The translations under genes and the position numbers were made by a program. DNA of 64,000 bases from assembly GCF_030161395.1 (NCBI RefSeq), contig NZ_BSST01000001.1, positions 1,054,001 through 1,118,000 on the forward strand, in the 5' to 3' direction. Positions 33,815-43,169 of this stretch are shown in pieces (positions within the stretch are counted from its first letter, which is position 1; every line of letters starts with the position of its first letter). The stretch comes from Thalassotalea insulae (GTDB lineage: Bacteria > Pseudomonadota > Gammaproteobacteria > Enterobacterales > Alteromonadaceae). The notes below the pieces were generated by a model. It had not been told where the DNA came from. It searched no databases and worked only from the letters and a program-made list of their open reading frames with translations.

Positions 33815-34828
33815 ATGCCGATAAATATAGCTATTAACGGTTTTGGCCGCATTGGTCGCAATGTTGCCCGAGCCCTATATGAAAATAATCACCGCAAGGA
33901 TCTTAAACTCGTTGCTATTAATGAAATAGCTGAGCCACAAGGTATCGCCCACTTATTAAAATATGACAGCACCCATGGACGTTTTCCATTTGCCGTCGGT
34001 CTGGTAGATAACACCCTCAATATTGCCGGGGATGATATCAAGCTATCGCACTGTGAAAATATTGAACACATTGATTGGCAAGATGCTCAGGTCGATATTG
34101 TTTTAGACTGCACTGGAAAATATGCAACTAAGCAAGACGGCGAACGTTATTTGGCGAACGGGGCTAAAAAAGTACTTTATTCTCACCCAGCCGATCCCAA
34201 TGTTGATACCACTATTATCTATGGTATCAATGAGCAAAGTTTAACGCCTGCAGATAAAGTGATCAGTAACGGCTCTTGCACCACTAACTGTATAGTGCCA
34301 GTAATTAAAGTGATTGATGACACTTTCGGCGTGGAGAGTGGCACAATAACCACTATTCATTCTTCAATGCATGATCAGCAGGTAATTGATGCTTATCATC
34401 CAGATTTACGTCGTACTCGAGCCGCGAGTCAGTCTATTATTCCAGTTGATACCAAACTTGCCGCCGGCATAGAGCGTATTTTGCCAAAATTTGCCGGACG
34501 CTTTGAAGCTATTGCCGTTCGGGTGCCAACCACTAATGTTACTGCGATGGATTTAAGTTTGACGGTATCTAGCGATGTGTGTATCAGCGATATTAATCAG
34601 GCGATTATCGCCGCGCAAAATAATGGTCTGCAAGGTATTTTAGGCTACAGCGAAGAGCCTTTAGTGTCGATTGATTATAACCATGATCCACATTCAGCCA
34701 TCGTCGACGGCAATCAAACCCGGGTCAGTCATAAGCGCCTAGTGAAAATGTTGGTTTGGTGCGATAACGAATGGGGCTTTGCTAACCGTATGCTGGACAC
34801 GACTAAAGCAATGGCTAAGTTACTTTAA
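33815..34828 (+). CDS. epd: D-erythrose-4-phosphate dehydrogenase
   Basis: A 337-residue GAPDH-fold enzyme. NAD binding is INGFGRIGRNVARAL, and the catalytic Cys lies in SNGSCTTNCIVPVIK. Specificity for erythrose 4-phosphate is suggested by TTIHSSMHDQQVIDAYHPDLRRTRAASQSIIP and by the context tkt-epd-pgk, as in E. coli. The product feeds pyridoxal 5'-phosphate synthesis. The enzyme could have residual GAPDH activity. Confidence 0.93.
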   Translation: MPINIAINGFGRIGRNVARALYENNHRKDLKLVAINEIAEPQGIAHLLKYDSTHGRFPFAVGLVDNTLNIAGDDIKLSHCENIEHIDWQDAQVDIVLDCTGKYATKQDGERYLANGAKKVLYSHPADPNVDTTIIYGINEQSLTPADKVISNGSCTTNCIVPVIKVIDDTFGVESGTITTIHSSMHDQQVIDAYHPDLRRTRAASQSIIPVDTKLAAGIERILPKFAGRFEAIAVRVPTTNVTAMDLSLTVSSDVCISDINQAIIAAQNNGLQGILGYSEEPLVSIDYNHDPHSAIVDGNQTRVSHKRLVKMLVWCDNEWGFANRMLDTTKAMAKLL

Positions 34829-34873
34829 TACTTTCTATTTTTATTTAACTTTTAACACAATCAGGAAATTATC

Positions 34874-36049
34874 ATGTCAGTGATTAAAATGACGAATTTG
34901 GATCTCGCCGGACAACGCGTCTTGATCCGTGAAGATTTAAACGTTCCTATCAAAGACGGAAAAGTCAGTTCAGATGCTCGCTTAAGAGCCGCATTACCAA
35001 CAATCAAACTTGCGTTAGATGCTGGTGCCAAGGTCATGGTAATGTCGCATTTAGGCAGACCAACAGAAGGCGAATACAACGCAGAGTTTTCACTGCAGCC
35101 AGTAGCAGACTATTTAGCAAACGCTTTAACAGCCAATGTTCGTCTGGAAAAAGACTACCTTGATGGCATAGAAATCCAACCAGGTGAGTTAGTGATCTTT
35201 GAAAACGTTCGTTTTAACCCTGGCGAGAAGAAAAATGATGATGCGTTAGCGCAAAAGCTAGCGGCATTATGTGATATTTTTGTCATGGACGCATTCGGGA
35301 CAGCGCATCGTGCCCAAGCCAGTACTCACGGCGTCGCCAAATATGCTCCAACGGCTTGCGCAGGTCCGTTATTAGCGGGTGAACTTGAAGCACTAGGGAA
35401 AGCACTCGATAACCCAGCGCGCCCATTAGTCGCCATTGTTGGTGGTTCAAAAGTCTCGACAAAATTAACCGTTTTAGACTCATTAGCAGGCATAGTTGAT
35501 CAGCTAGTCGTTGGTGGTGGTATTGCCAATACCTTTATTGCCGCTCAAGGCCATCCAGTAGGAAAGTCGTTATACGAAGCTGACTTAATTGATGAAGCTA
35601 AGCGCCTAACAGCACAGGCAAAAGCCAATAATGGTTCAATTCCAGTACCAACAGATGTTGTTACCGGTACCGAATTTTCTCAAGATGCGGTAGCAACCCT
35701 AAAAGCAGTGAATGAGGTTAGCGATGGCGATATGATCTTTGATATTGGTCCTGATTCTGCGCAGGCACTTGCTGATATCATAGCCAATGCAGGTACTATT
35801 GTTTGGAATGGTCCGGTCGGTGTGTTTGAGTTTGACCAGTTTGGTCAAGGTACAGAAGTTATCGCTCAGGCAATTGCTAACAGTGATGCGTTTTCTATTG
35901 CCGGCGGCGGAGATACGCTAGCGGCAGTAGATAAATACAATATCGCCGATAAAGTCTCTTATATTTCTACAGGTGGCGGCGCGTTCTTAGAATTTTTAGA
36001 AGGCAAAAAATTGCCGGCAGTCGAAATACTCGAACAAAGAGCAAAATAA
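34874..36049 (+). CDS. pgk: Phosphoglycerate kinase
   Basis: A 391-residue glycolytic kinase. The N-terminus has DLAGQRVLIREDLNVPIKDG and HLGRPTEG. The centre has VMDAFGTAHRAQAS and VGGSKVSTKLTVLD. The C-terminal nucleotide domain has VWNGPVGVFEFDQF and IAGGGDTLAAVDK. It lies 45 bp after epd and is followed by a strong terminator. Confidence 0.97.
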   Translation: MSVIKMTNLDLAGQRVLIREDLNVPIKDGKVSSDARLRAALPTIKLALDAGAKVMVMSHLGRPTEGEYNAEFSLQPVADYLANALTANVRLEKDYLDGIEIQPGELVIFENVRFNPGEKKNDDALAQKLAALCDIFVMDAFGTAHRAQASTHGVAKYAPTACAGPLLAGELEALGKALDNPARPLVAIVGGSKVSTKLTVLDSLAGIVDQLVVGGGIANTFIAAQGHPVGKSLYEADLIDEAKRLTAQAKANNGSIPVPTDVVTGTEFSQDAVATLKAVNEVSDGDMIFDIGPDSAQALADIIANAGTIVWNGPVGVFEFDQFGQGTEVIAQAIANSDAFSIAGGGDTLAAVDKYNIADKVSYISTGGGAFLEFLEGKKLPAVEILEQRAK

Positions 36050-36075
36050 CAGGTACTAAAGTCTGTTAACTGAAT

Positions 36076-36108
36076 AAAAAACCCTTAACCTTAAGCTAAG
36101 GGTTTTTT
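36076..36108 (+). terminator. Terminator after pgk
   Basis: A 12-bp stem AAAAAACCCTTA / TAAGGGTTTTTT with a 9-base loop, 27 bp past the pgk stop. Confidence 0.9.
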
Positions 36109-36404
36109 ATTACCTTTTTCTTAAAAAAACGCATCTTTTTTCGTAGTAAAATTACATCAATATCAGGATTATCTTGCAAAAAGTTTCACTTCGAAGCCAA
36201 TATTTTAGTAAAAGTCGACCAAAAGTAATATTTCGCTGTAATTCAGCAACTCTGACCACACTATTCTCTATTTTAGCCAGTGCACAATCATTTTTTTTTC
36301 TGTTACAATTACGAAATGAAAGCAGTTAACTTTCACTTTGAAACTTACCTGCCATTATTTTTACTATCAAGATCCAATATAAATGACAATTTAGGAGTTA
36401 TTTC
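36109..36404. other. AT-rich gap before fba
   Basis: No reading frame with an RBS is seen. A TACAAT at about 36304-36309 could be a -10 box, but its -35 is poor. GGAG (36393-36396) is the fba ribosome-binding site. The gap must hold the fba promoter, since a terminator precedes it. Confidence 0.5.
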
Positions 36405-37469
36405 ATGGCTTTAGTTTCTATGCGCCAGATGTTAGATCACGCGGCTGAAAATGGATACGGCATCCCAGCATTTAACGTTAACAACTTAGAACAAGTTAGA
36501 GCAATTATGATTGCTGCTGATAAAACTAATAGTCCTGTTATTTTACAAGGCTCTGCAGGTGCAAGAAAATATGCTGGTGCTCCTTTCTTACGTCACCTTA
36601 TTCTAGCAGCTATAGAAGAATTTCCTCATATTCCAGTAGTTATGCATCAAGATCACGGTACGTCACCAAGCGTTTGTCAACGCTCGATTCAGCTTGGCTT
36701 TTCATCAGTAATGATGGACGGTTCATTAATGGAAGACGGTAAAACCCCTTCCAGTTATGAATACAATGTTGATGTTACCCGTCGTACCGTAGAAATGGCT
36801 CATGCCTGTGGTGTTTCCGTTGAAGGTGAATTGGGTTGTTTGGGTTCATTGGAAACCGGTGAGGCAGGTGAAGAGGACGGAATTGGCGCTGAGGGTAAGC
36901 TAACTATGGATCAAATGTTAACCGATCCTGAAGAAGCTGCTGACTTTGTCGCAAAAACTCAGGTTGATGCTTTAGCCATTGCGTGTGGTACTTCACACGG
37001 TGCTTACAAATTTACCCGTCCACCAACGGGTGATATTTTAGCAATTGATCGCATTAAAGCGATTCATCAGCGTATCCCGAACACTCATTTAGTTATGCAC
37101 GGTTCTTCTTCTGTACCTCAAGAATGGTTAGCCGTGATCAATGAATACGGCGGTAATATCCCTGAAACTTACGGTGTCCCAGTTGAACAGATCCAGGAAG
37201 GCATTAAAAACGGGGTCAGAAAAGTTAACATCGACACCGACTTACGTTTAGCGTCTACCGGTGCCACCCGTCGCTTTTTAGCACATAACCCGAGTGAGTT
37301 TGATCCACGTAAATTCTTAGCAGAAACCACGAAAGCAATGACAGAAATTTGTATTGCCCGTTATGAAGCATTCGGTACTGCTGGTAATGCAAGCAAAATT
37401 AACCCTATTTCATTAGAAAAAATGTTCGAAAAATACAGCGCTGGTGAATTAGACGCGTTAATTAAATAA
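36405..37469 (+). CDS. fba: Class II fructose-bisphosphate aldolase
   Basis: A 354-residue zinc aldolase of the class IIB (CbbA-like) group. Zn ligands are suggested by VVMHQDHGTS and VEGELGCLGSLETGEAGEEDG; further motifs are ACGTSHGAYKF, HLVMHGSSSVP and RKVNIDTDLRLA. It is typical of the form found with pgk in many Gammaproteobacteria. It has its own promoter region. Confidence 0.96.
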   Translation: MALVSMRQMLDHAAENGYGIPAFNVNNLEQVRAIMIAADKTNSPVILQGSAGARKYAGAPFLRHLILAAIEEFPHIPVVMHQDHGTSPSVCQRSIQLGFSSVMMDGSLMEDGKTPSSYEYNVDVTRRTVEMAHACGVSVEGELGCLGSLETGEAGEEDGIGAEGKLTMDQMLTDPEEAADFVAKTQVDALAIACGTSHGAYKFTRPPTGDILAIDRIKAIHQRIPNTHLVMHGSSSVPQEWLAVINEYGGNIPETYGVPVEQIQEGIKNGVRKVNIDTDLRLASTGATRRFLAHNPSEFDPRKFLAETTKAMTEICIARYEAFGTAGNASKINPISLEKMFEKYSAGELDALIK

Positions 37470-37487
37470 TGCGGTTATTCTAAAAAA

Positions 37488-37525
37488 TTAACGCCAGCAA
37501 CAATCACAATAAATGCTGGCGTTAA
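37488..37525 (+). terminator. Hairpin after fba
   Basis: A 12-bp inverted repeat TTAACGCCAGCA / TGCTGGCGTTAA with a 14-base loop. There is no T tract, so termination is uncertain. Confidence 0.5.
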
Positions 37526-37657
37526 CTCACATAGTTTCTATGTCCCTCGCTATTAGCCTTAACTAATAGCAATTAATCCTGCGATAACACAATTTAATAT
37601 TGGTCTGACAACTTGGATTGTTTATAATTCTCCCAAAATAACGAAGGGAGAGTGATT

Positions 37658-38488
37658 TTGGACTCAATCAGTCAATGGTTCACCGACAACCAAACCATGC
37701 TACAAGCATTTGCCATTCAATTTATTGTCGCGTTAGCGATATTATTTATTGGTAAATTAATCGCTAAGCTCATTAGCAAAGGCGTACAAAAAATATTAAC
37801 CCATAAAGGCGTTGATCAAACAGTTATTTCCTTTATCGGCAGTCTCACCTATGGCTTATTAGTACTGGTTGCCTTTATCGCCGCTATTTCGCACTTAGGA
37901 TTTAACACTTCCTCACTGGTTGCTATTGTCGGTGCAGCAGGTTTAGCGATTGGCTTAGCGTTACAAGGCTCATTATCTAACTTTGCATCAGGGATCTTAT
38001 TGATCAGCTTTAAACCATTTAAATCTGGCGATTTCGTTGAAGTGGCTGGTACCGCTGGCATAGTTGAAGAAGTGCATATTTTTTCTACTCAGCTACGCAC
38101 TGGTGATAATAAAACGGTGATCATCCCAAATGGCTCTATTACCAGCGGCACTATCACTAATTACTCAAGAAAGGCAACCCGACGTATCGACTTGGTAATA
38201 GGTGTTAGTTACGATGCCGATTTAGCAAAAACCAAGGAAGTATTAACCAGGGTTGTTAACGAACATGAATTAGTATTAAAAGAACCTGCAGTGACTATAG
38301 GTGTTAGTGCGCTAGCTGACAGCTCAGTGAACCTGGTTGTTCGTCCCTGGGTGAAAACTGAAAACTACTGGCCAGTACACTTTGCCTTGCTAGAAAACAT
38401 TAAAGTCGAGCTCGACAAGGCCGGTATCGAAATTCCTTATCCACAATTATCTGTACATGTAAACCAAGAGAATGCCAATGAATCATAA
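37658..38488 (+). CDS. mscS: Small-conductance mechanosensitive channel MscS
   Basis: A 276-residue inner-membrane channel. I favour TTG 37658, 7 bases after AAGGGAG; a GTG at 37652 is too close to the RBS. Three membrane helices fill residues ~15-110. The pore helix contains GAAGLAIGLALQGSLSNFASG, the Gly/Ala-rich TM3 of MscS. The C-terminal vestibule follows (IPNGSITSGTITNYS). It releases solutes on hypo-osmotic shock. It overlaps the next gene. Confidence 0.93.
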   Translation: MDSISQWFTDNQTMLQAFAIQFIVALAILFIGKLIAKLISKGVQKILTHKGVDQTVISFIGSLTYGLLVLVAFIAAISHLGFNTSSLVAIVGAAGLAIGLALQGSLSNFASGILLISFKPFKSGDFVEVAGTAGIVEEVHIFSTQLRTGDNKTVIIPNGSITSGTITNYSRKATRRIDLVIGVSYDADLAKTKEVLTRVVNEHELVLKEPAVTIGVSALADSSVNLVVRPWVKTENYWPVHFALLENIKVELDKAGIEIPYPQLSVHVNQENANES

Positions 38489-39251
38489 ATTAATCCTTGC
38501 CACCCTGTGTTGTTTACCTTTGATCGGTCATGCCGAAGAAGCGGAAAAAGAACAATCACTGATTACCGCCTCAGCAGAACTAGGTATGCTTTATAAAACC
38601 GGCAACACTAAAAGTGCAGATATTAAAACCGGTTTTGATTTCAAATATGAAAAAGACCTATGGCGCTCTACCGTTGCGCTGGATTTGTTAGTGAAAAAAA
38701 CGGAAAAAGAAGATGAAAACGGTGACGAGCATTTTGATACTACCGATCAAAAATGGACCTTTGACTCAAAAACCAACTACACCTTAGATACTAATAGCAA
38801 AAATTATGTCTATGGTGCAGTTTCATATGAAGATAACCGTTTCAGCGGCTTTGACAACCAAAGCTCAGTTTCTGCAGGTTGGGGTCGCGAATGGTTTAAA
38901 AATGAGAAAGCGTCATTTTTTGCTGATATCGGACCGGGTTATAAACGTGACGTTACTGCGGCAACAGAAGATATGGATAGTGAAACTAAGAGCGCATTTA
39001 TCATTCAGGCGCAGGCATTATACCTTAGAAAAATCAACGAACACGTTGAATTTAAACAAACGCTTAGCGCTAAATATGCACCAAAAAGTGGTGAAAATAG
39101 CAAATACAAAGCAGAAACCTCAATCACGACTAAACTGATTGAAACCTTAGCATTAAAATTTGCTTTTATTATCGACCACAACACAAAAGTGGATGATGGT
39201 GTCGAAAATACCGATACTCAAACGGCGTTAACATTGGTCTATAGCTTTTAA
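38478..39251 (+). CDS. DUF481 (YdiY-like) outer-membrane protein
   Basis: A 257-residue protein with signal (LILATLCCLPLIGHA). The mature part is a beta-barrel-like DUF481 domain with alternating aromatic strands (LGMLYKTGNTKSADIKTGFDFKYEKDLWRS, YGAVSYEDNRFSGFDNQSSVSAGWG) and a C-terminal LTLVYSF ending in Phe as outer-membrane proteins do. Function is unknown; family members are salt-induced outer-membrane proteins. It overlaps mscS, which fits an osmotic theme. ATG 38478 is chosen over 38472 for RBS spacing. Confidence 0.85.
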   Translation: MNHKLILATLCCLPLIGHAEEAEKEQSLITASAELGMLYKTGNTKSADIKTGFDFKYEKDLWRSTVALDLLVKKTEKEDENGDEHFDTTDQKWTFDSKTNYTLDTNSKNYVYGAVSYEDNRFSGFDNQSSVSAGWGREWFKNEKASFFADIGPGYKRDVTAATEDMDSETKSAFIIQAQALYLRKINEHVEFKQTLSAKYAPKSGENSKYKAETSITTKLIETLALKFAFIIDHNTKVDDGVENTDTQTALTLVYSF

Positions 39252-39274
39252 TTTAGTCCAGTATTTTAACACCA

Positions 39275-39304
39275 AAAAAAGCAACCCTAAGAGGTTGCTT
39301 TTTT
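39275..39304. terminator. Bidirectional terminator
   Basis: A 12-bp stem AAAAAAGCAACC / GGTTGCTTTTTT with a 6-base loop serves the convergent DUF481 gene and the hydrolase gene. Confidence 0.9.
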
Positions 39305-39318
39305 ATTACTAACGATAC

Positions 39319-40041
39319 CTAGTTGAAATTCTCTAGGCATTCAGCTAACCACAACGCCAATTGTTTTGGTTGCTCCAACGGCAGCATATGGCCAGTACCG
39401 GCAAAAACTGTTAATTGCATCCCTACATCTTCATTTGCCATTTGTTTTAGCAACTCTGCACTAGCTAAGGTGTCTTTATCCCCAACAGCAAAATATTTAT
39501 TACAAGCAAGTCTCTTTAACTTAGCCGCTAAGTTCTCGCGCAGTGTTGTTGCCTGCAATTGCTGTAATAACACTTCTTTGCCAAGGGCAGCATCCATTGC
39601 TTTAATCAGTTTGATAACCGCGTTATTTCTATGGGCACTTGGCGCTAATAAATCCAACACCCGCTGCGTTGGAATGCCATTGTAGCCGTGTCGCTTAATC
39701 CAGCTAATGGTACGACTACGATGCTTTATCTCTTGCTGTGGCAATGCACTCGGTACATTAGATAACACCACTAGCTTATCAATATTGTGCGGATATTTAA
39801 CCGCAAACGCACTGGCTAAATAACCGCCAAGGGAAAAACCAACCAGCACGATAGGGCGTTGTGGTAATTGACGCTTTACATCATCAACAATTTCATCAAT
39901 CGTCTGTGACCGAGCTAAAGTTAAAAAATGATAATGAAACGAGTTTGCCGTTAAACCTTCAAGCTCCTCCACCAAATTTGACCATAGCCGCTGATCGCAC
40001 ATAGTGCCTGGTAAAAAATAAATATCCAAAGCACTACTCAC
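39319..40041 (-). CDS. Alpha/beta hydrolase
   Basis: A 240-residue hydrolase. The nucleophile elbow GFSLGG has Ser at about residue 68. A late acid follows in AVGDKDTL, and the catalytic His is in GTGHMLPLEQP. No signal or membrane span. It overlaps moeA by one base (stop/start), so it is co-translated, but no Moco role is known for such enzymes. The substrate is unknown. Confidence 0.85.
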   Translation of the reverse strand: MSSALDIYFLPGTMCDQRLWSNLVEELEGLTANSFHYHFLTLARSQTIDEIVDDVKRQLPQRPIVLVGFSLGGYLASAFAVKYPHNIDKLVVLSNVPSALPQQEIKHRSRTISWIKRHGYNGIPTQRVLDLLAPSAHRNNAVIKLIKAMDAALGKEVLLQQLQATTLRENLAAKLKRLACNKYFAVGDKDTLASAELLKQMANEDVGMQLTVFAGTGHMLPLEQPKQLALWLAECLENFN

Positions 40042-41276
40042 TATTGCAGATATTTATCAAACATTTGAATATTAACCGATTCACCCGCTTCTACCCTACC
40101 GCTATCTGCCGCGAGTACAATATAACAATTCGCCTCTGCAACACTGGTTAAAATCCCTGAGCCCTGACTGCCAGTGGTTTTAACCATTAACTCTCCCTGT
40201 TCATTGTTGAACGCTATCCCGCGTTGAAAATCTTGCCGTCCTGGGGATTTTCTCAAAACAGATAGCGTTTTTGCTTTCAGTAACAGCGGCGGTTGATAAC
40301 GAACCTGCTGCATAGTTAATAGCGCGGGCAATGTGAGTTGGTGAGCAGTCACTAACGCAGATACTGGATTCCCTGGTAGCCCAAAGAAATAAGAATTAGG
40401 CAAGGTACCAAACGCAAATGGCTTGCCTGGCTTCATCGCAATTTTCCAGAAGTTAATATCGCCAAGTTCGCATAATACTTTTTTGGTGTAGTCCGCATCC
40501 CCAACAGAAACGCCCCCCGATGAAATCACCGCATCTGCTTGTAAATCTGCTTGAATAAACGCTTCTTTAATTGCCTGTTCACTATCTTCAACAATGCCAA
40601 AATCCAGGACTTCAGCGCCTAAATTATTCAGCATGGCAGTTAAAAAGTGGCTATTACTTTCATAAATATCACCCGGAGCTAAAGATTGCCCAGGCTGTTT
40701 TAATTCATCACCAGTCGATAACAGTGCCACTTTTAATTTTCTAAAAACGCTAACCTCTGCAACCCCTAATGATGCTAAGACACCAATATCTGCTGCCGTT
40801 AAGCTACGACCGGAGGTAAAAACTACCGCACCGGCGGCTATATCTTCGCCGGTTTGCCGTACATTATCACCACATTTTCTCTTTGCCAAAAACTCTACTT
40901 GCTGACCTTGAACCTGACAGTTTTCCTGCATTTCCACTGTATCACAGCCCTCGGGAATTTTAGCACCTGTCATGATCCGAACGCACTCTCCCGCCTGACA
41001 CTGTCCCTGAAATGGCTGTCCAGCCATAGAACGTCCAACTAAGGTTAAGCTTTGCTGGGCTGTCAAACTATCCAAGGCAAAGGCATAACCATCCATTGCA
41101 GAATTATCATTTGGCGGAACTGCTACCGGGCTTTCAATATCCTGAGCTAACACTCGACCTAACGCCTGAGTCAACGGCACAGCTTCAGTATCCGTTACCG
41201 GTGTTATAGCGGAAAGCATTTTTGTTAATGCCTGTGAAAATGGCAACAAACCTGGCGCAGAACAACAATCAACCAT
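40041..41276 (-). CDS. moeA: Molybdopterin molybdenumtransferase MoeA
   Basis: A 411-residue enzyme that inserts molybdate into adenylylated molybdopterin. Seen: VAVPPNDNSAMDGYA, CVRIMTGAKIPEGCDTVEMQE, VALLSTGDEL, YESNSHFLTAMLNNLGAEVLDFGIV, VISSGGVSVGDADYTK, MKPGKPFAFG and FGLPGNPVSAL. It is complete. It is divergent from moaA, with the Moco riboswitch in between. Confidence 0.96.
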   Translation of the reverse strand: MVDCCSAPGLLPFSQALTKMLSAITPVTDTEAVPLTQALGRVLAQDIESPVAVPPNDNSAMDGYAFALDSLTAQQSLTLVGRSMAGQPFQGQCQAGECVRIMTGAKIPEGCDTVEMQENCQVQGQQVEFLAKRKCGDNVRQTGEDIAAGAVVFTSGRSLTAADIGVLASLGVAEVSVFRKLKVALLSTGDELKQPGQSLAPGDIYESNSHFLTAMLNNLGAEVLDFGIVEDSEQAIKEAFIQADLQADAVISSGGVSVGDADYTKKVLCELGDINFWKIAMKPGKPFAFGTLPNSYFFGLPGNPVSALVTAHQLTLPALLTMQQVRYQPPLLLKAKTLSVLRKSPGRQDFQRGIAFNNEQGELMVKTTGSQGSGILTSVAEANCYIVLAADSGRVEAGESVNIQMFDKYLQ

Positions 41277-41430
41277 TATATTTTTACTCTTTCTGTTATC
41301 GTGGCGTTATTATCAAGTATCTATAATCAGATAACTATCCTCTAATTTGTAATATTTTGATATAAATCAAGTTAACTGATCAGCAATAATAATATTATTC
41401 TTCCATAAATTTTTGCTATAGTGATAGCTA

Positions 41431-41466
41431 ATACCAAATTGGCTAAATCATTCGTCAATTTGGTAT
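41431..41466. repeat. Perfect 11-bp inverted repeat
   Basis: ATACCAAATTG and CAATTTGGTAT flank a 14-base spacer in the moeA-moaA gap, upstream of the riboswitch. It could be a REP-like element or an operator. It does not match the ModE box as I know it. Confidence 0.5.
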
Positions 41467-41480
41467 AGATTCGCCGAGCT

Positions 41481-41597
41481 TCTCGCGCTACCTTTATTTA
41501 ACCTATGTTTGATAAATATGCGCTATTAGCCGTGATTATTACGATAATCGCCAGGGTTAATTTGGAAACAAATTAGCCTCCCGACATTTGGAAAGGT
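41481..41597 (+). promoter_or_regulatory. Moco RNA motif (molybdenum cofactor riboswitch)
   Basis: The leader of moaA reproduces the known E. coli moaA Moco motif. It has GCCGTGATTATTACGATAATC, then GCCAGGG, a stem TAATTTG-GAAA-type loop-CAAATTA, and the conserved 3' part GCCTCCCG...TTTGGAAAGGTGG directly before the ATG at 41601. The outer stem GCGC/GCGC (41485-41523) precedes. The last segment covers the ribosome-binding site (AGGTGG), suggesting translational control when Moco is abundant. The 5' limit is approximate. Confidence 0.85.
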
Positions 41598-41600
41598 GGA

Positions 41601-42569
41601 ATGTTAACAGACAACTTTGGCCGTAAGTTTTATTACTTACGCCTATCAATTACCGATGTATGTAACTTTCGTTGCAACTATTGCCTGCCTGATGGTTATC
41701 AGTGCGATAATGATCGTAACTTTCTCTCATTGGCAGAAATTTCCCGCATTGCTAAAGCTTTTGGTGAAATGGGCACGGAAAAAATCCGCATTACCGGTGG
41801 CGAACCGTCACTGCGTAAAGATCTGCCCGAAATCATTGCCATGTGCAAGCAAACGCCAAACATTAAAAAAGTGGCTATCACCACCAATGGTTATAAGTTA
41901 CCTGAGCAAATTAACCATTGGTTAGATGCAGGCATTGATGCGATTAACGTCAGTATCGACAGCTTAGATCCACGCCAGTTTCACACCATTACCGGCCATA
42001 ATAAACTCGACCATATATTAAAAGGGGTCGATATTGCACTGACGAATAATACACAGGTTAAAGTCAACACCGTACTGATGCGGGAATACAATGGATACGA
42101 CATTCAACGTTATTTGGACTGGCTAAAAGACACACCTGTGACCTTACGTTTTATTGAATTAATGCAAACCGGTGATAATCAGGCATTCTTTGACGCTCAA
42201 CATGTTCAGGGTTCTCGCATTAAACAAAACTTAATTTTGGATGGTTGGCTCCCTGCGATCAGAGATAAAGCATCAGGTCCGGCACAAGAGTTTTATCACC
42301 CGGATTATCAGGGAAGAATTGGCCTGATCATGCCCTATAGCAAAGACTTTTGTGCTAGCTGTAATCGTCTCAGAGTCAGTGCATTAGCTAAATTGCACCT
42401 ATGTTTATTTACTGAACAAGGGTTGGAATTAAGAGATTATCTACAACAAGATGATGTCGAACCACTCAAAGCTCATATCGCCGCCATGATGAATGACAAA
42501 AAAGCAACACACTTTTTGCATGAAAATTTAACCGGCGCAACTAAAAACCTGGCAATGTTAGGCGGGTAA
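41601..42569 (+). CDS. moaA: GTP 3',8-cyclase MoaA
   Basis: A 322-residue radical SAM enzyme, the first step of Moco synthesis with MoaC. The N-terminal cluster is CNFRCNYC, preceded by LRLSITDV; the C-terminal cluster is CASCNRLRVSALAKLHLC. KIRITGGEPSLRKDLP and the C-terminal Gly-Gly tail (AMLGG) needed for activity are intact. The Moco riboswitch precedes it. Confidence 0.97.
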   Translation: MLTDNFGRKFYYLRLSITDVCNFRCNYCLPDGYQCDNDRNFLSLAEISRIAKAFGEMGTEKIRITGGEPSLRKDLPEIIAMCKQTPNIKKVAITTNGYKLPEQINHWLDAGIDAINVSIDSLDPRQFHTITGHNKLDHILKGVDIALTNNTQVKVNTVLMREYNGYDIQRYLDWLKDTPVTLRFIELMQTGDNQAFFDAQHVQGSRIKQNLILDGWLPAIRDKASGPAQEFYHPDYQGRIGLIMPYSKDFCASCNRLRVSALAKLHLCLFTEQGLELRDYLQQDDVEPLKAHIAAMMNDKKATHFLHENLTGATKNLAMLGG

Positions 42570-42575
42570 TCAGCG

Positions 42576-43169
42576 ATGGCTTTAACGAATACATGTTTAG
42601 GTGTCGTACTTGCTGGAGGCTTGTCTTCCCGCATGGGGACAGATAAAGCCCTACTGACACGTAAACAAGACAGCCTGCTGGCCTTTAGTGAAAAATTGTT
42701 AAAACAAACAGGGGTTGCTCAAGTAGTAGTCAGTGGTAAACAACATGGCATTGCTGATGAGGTAGAGCAACTTGGCCCTATGGGCGGTATTTACACCATA
42801 TTAAATAAATATCAGCCCAATGCATTATTAATATTGCCAGTTGACTTGCCTTTAATGGATGTGAATTCGCTAAAACAACTCAAACTGGCAGGCGAGCTTT
42901 CTCAACAACCGTGCTATTTTCGCGATAATTACTTGCCACTTTATTTACCCATTACCGCATTAGTACAAGAGTTTTTTAATCACAGCTTTGCAAGCTTAAA
43001 TACAATAACAAAAACAGGTAAGGGCCCTTCTATTCGCGCGTTATTAGCCGGGTTACCAAGCAAAACACTGACGCCGAAAAATAACTTAGCCTTGTTTAAT
43101 GCCAATACACCAGAACAATGGCAACAAGCACAACAACATTTTTCTAACCATAGGAGTTCTCATGTCTAG
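42576..43169 (+). CDS. mobA: Molybdenum cofactor guanylyltransferase MobA
   Basis: A 197-residue nucleotidyltransferase that adds GMP to Moco. Motif LAGGLSSRMGTDKALL binds GTP; LGPMGGIYTIL and ILPVDLPLMD (metal Asp) follow. It is near normal length. It overlaps moaB by 8 bp. Confidence 0.93.
   Translation: MALTNTCLGVVLAGGLSSRMGTDKALLTRKQDSLLAFSEKLLKQTGVAQVVVSGKQHGIADEVEQLGPMGGIYTILNKYQPNALLILPVDLPLMDVNSLKQLKLAGELSQQPCYFRDNYLPLYLPITALVQEFFNHSFASLNTITKTGKGPSIRALLAGLPSKTLTPKNNLALFNANTPEQWQQAQQHFSNHRSSHV

Noticed and set aside
43099..43161. Longer N-terminus of MoaB
   Set aside because: It lies inside mobA without an RBS, whereas ATG 43162 follows AGGAG at the right distance.
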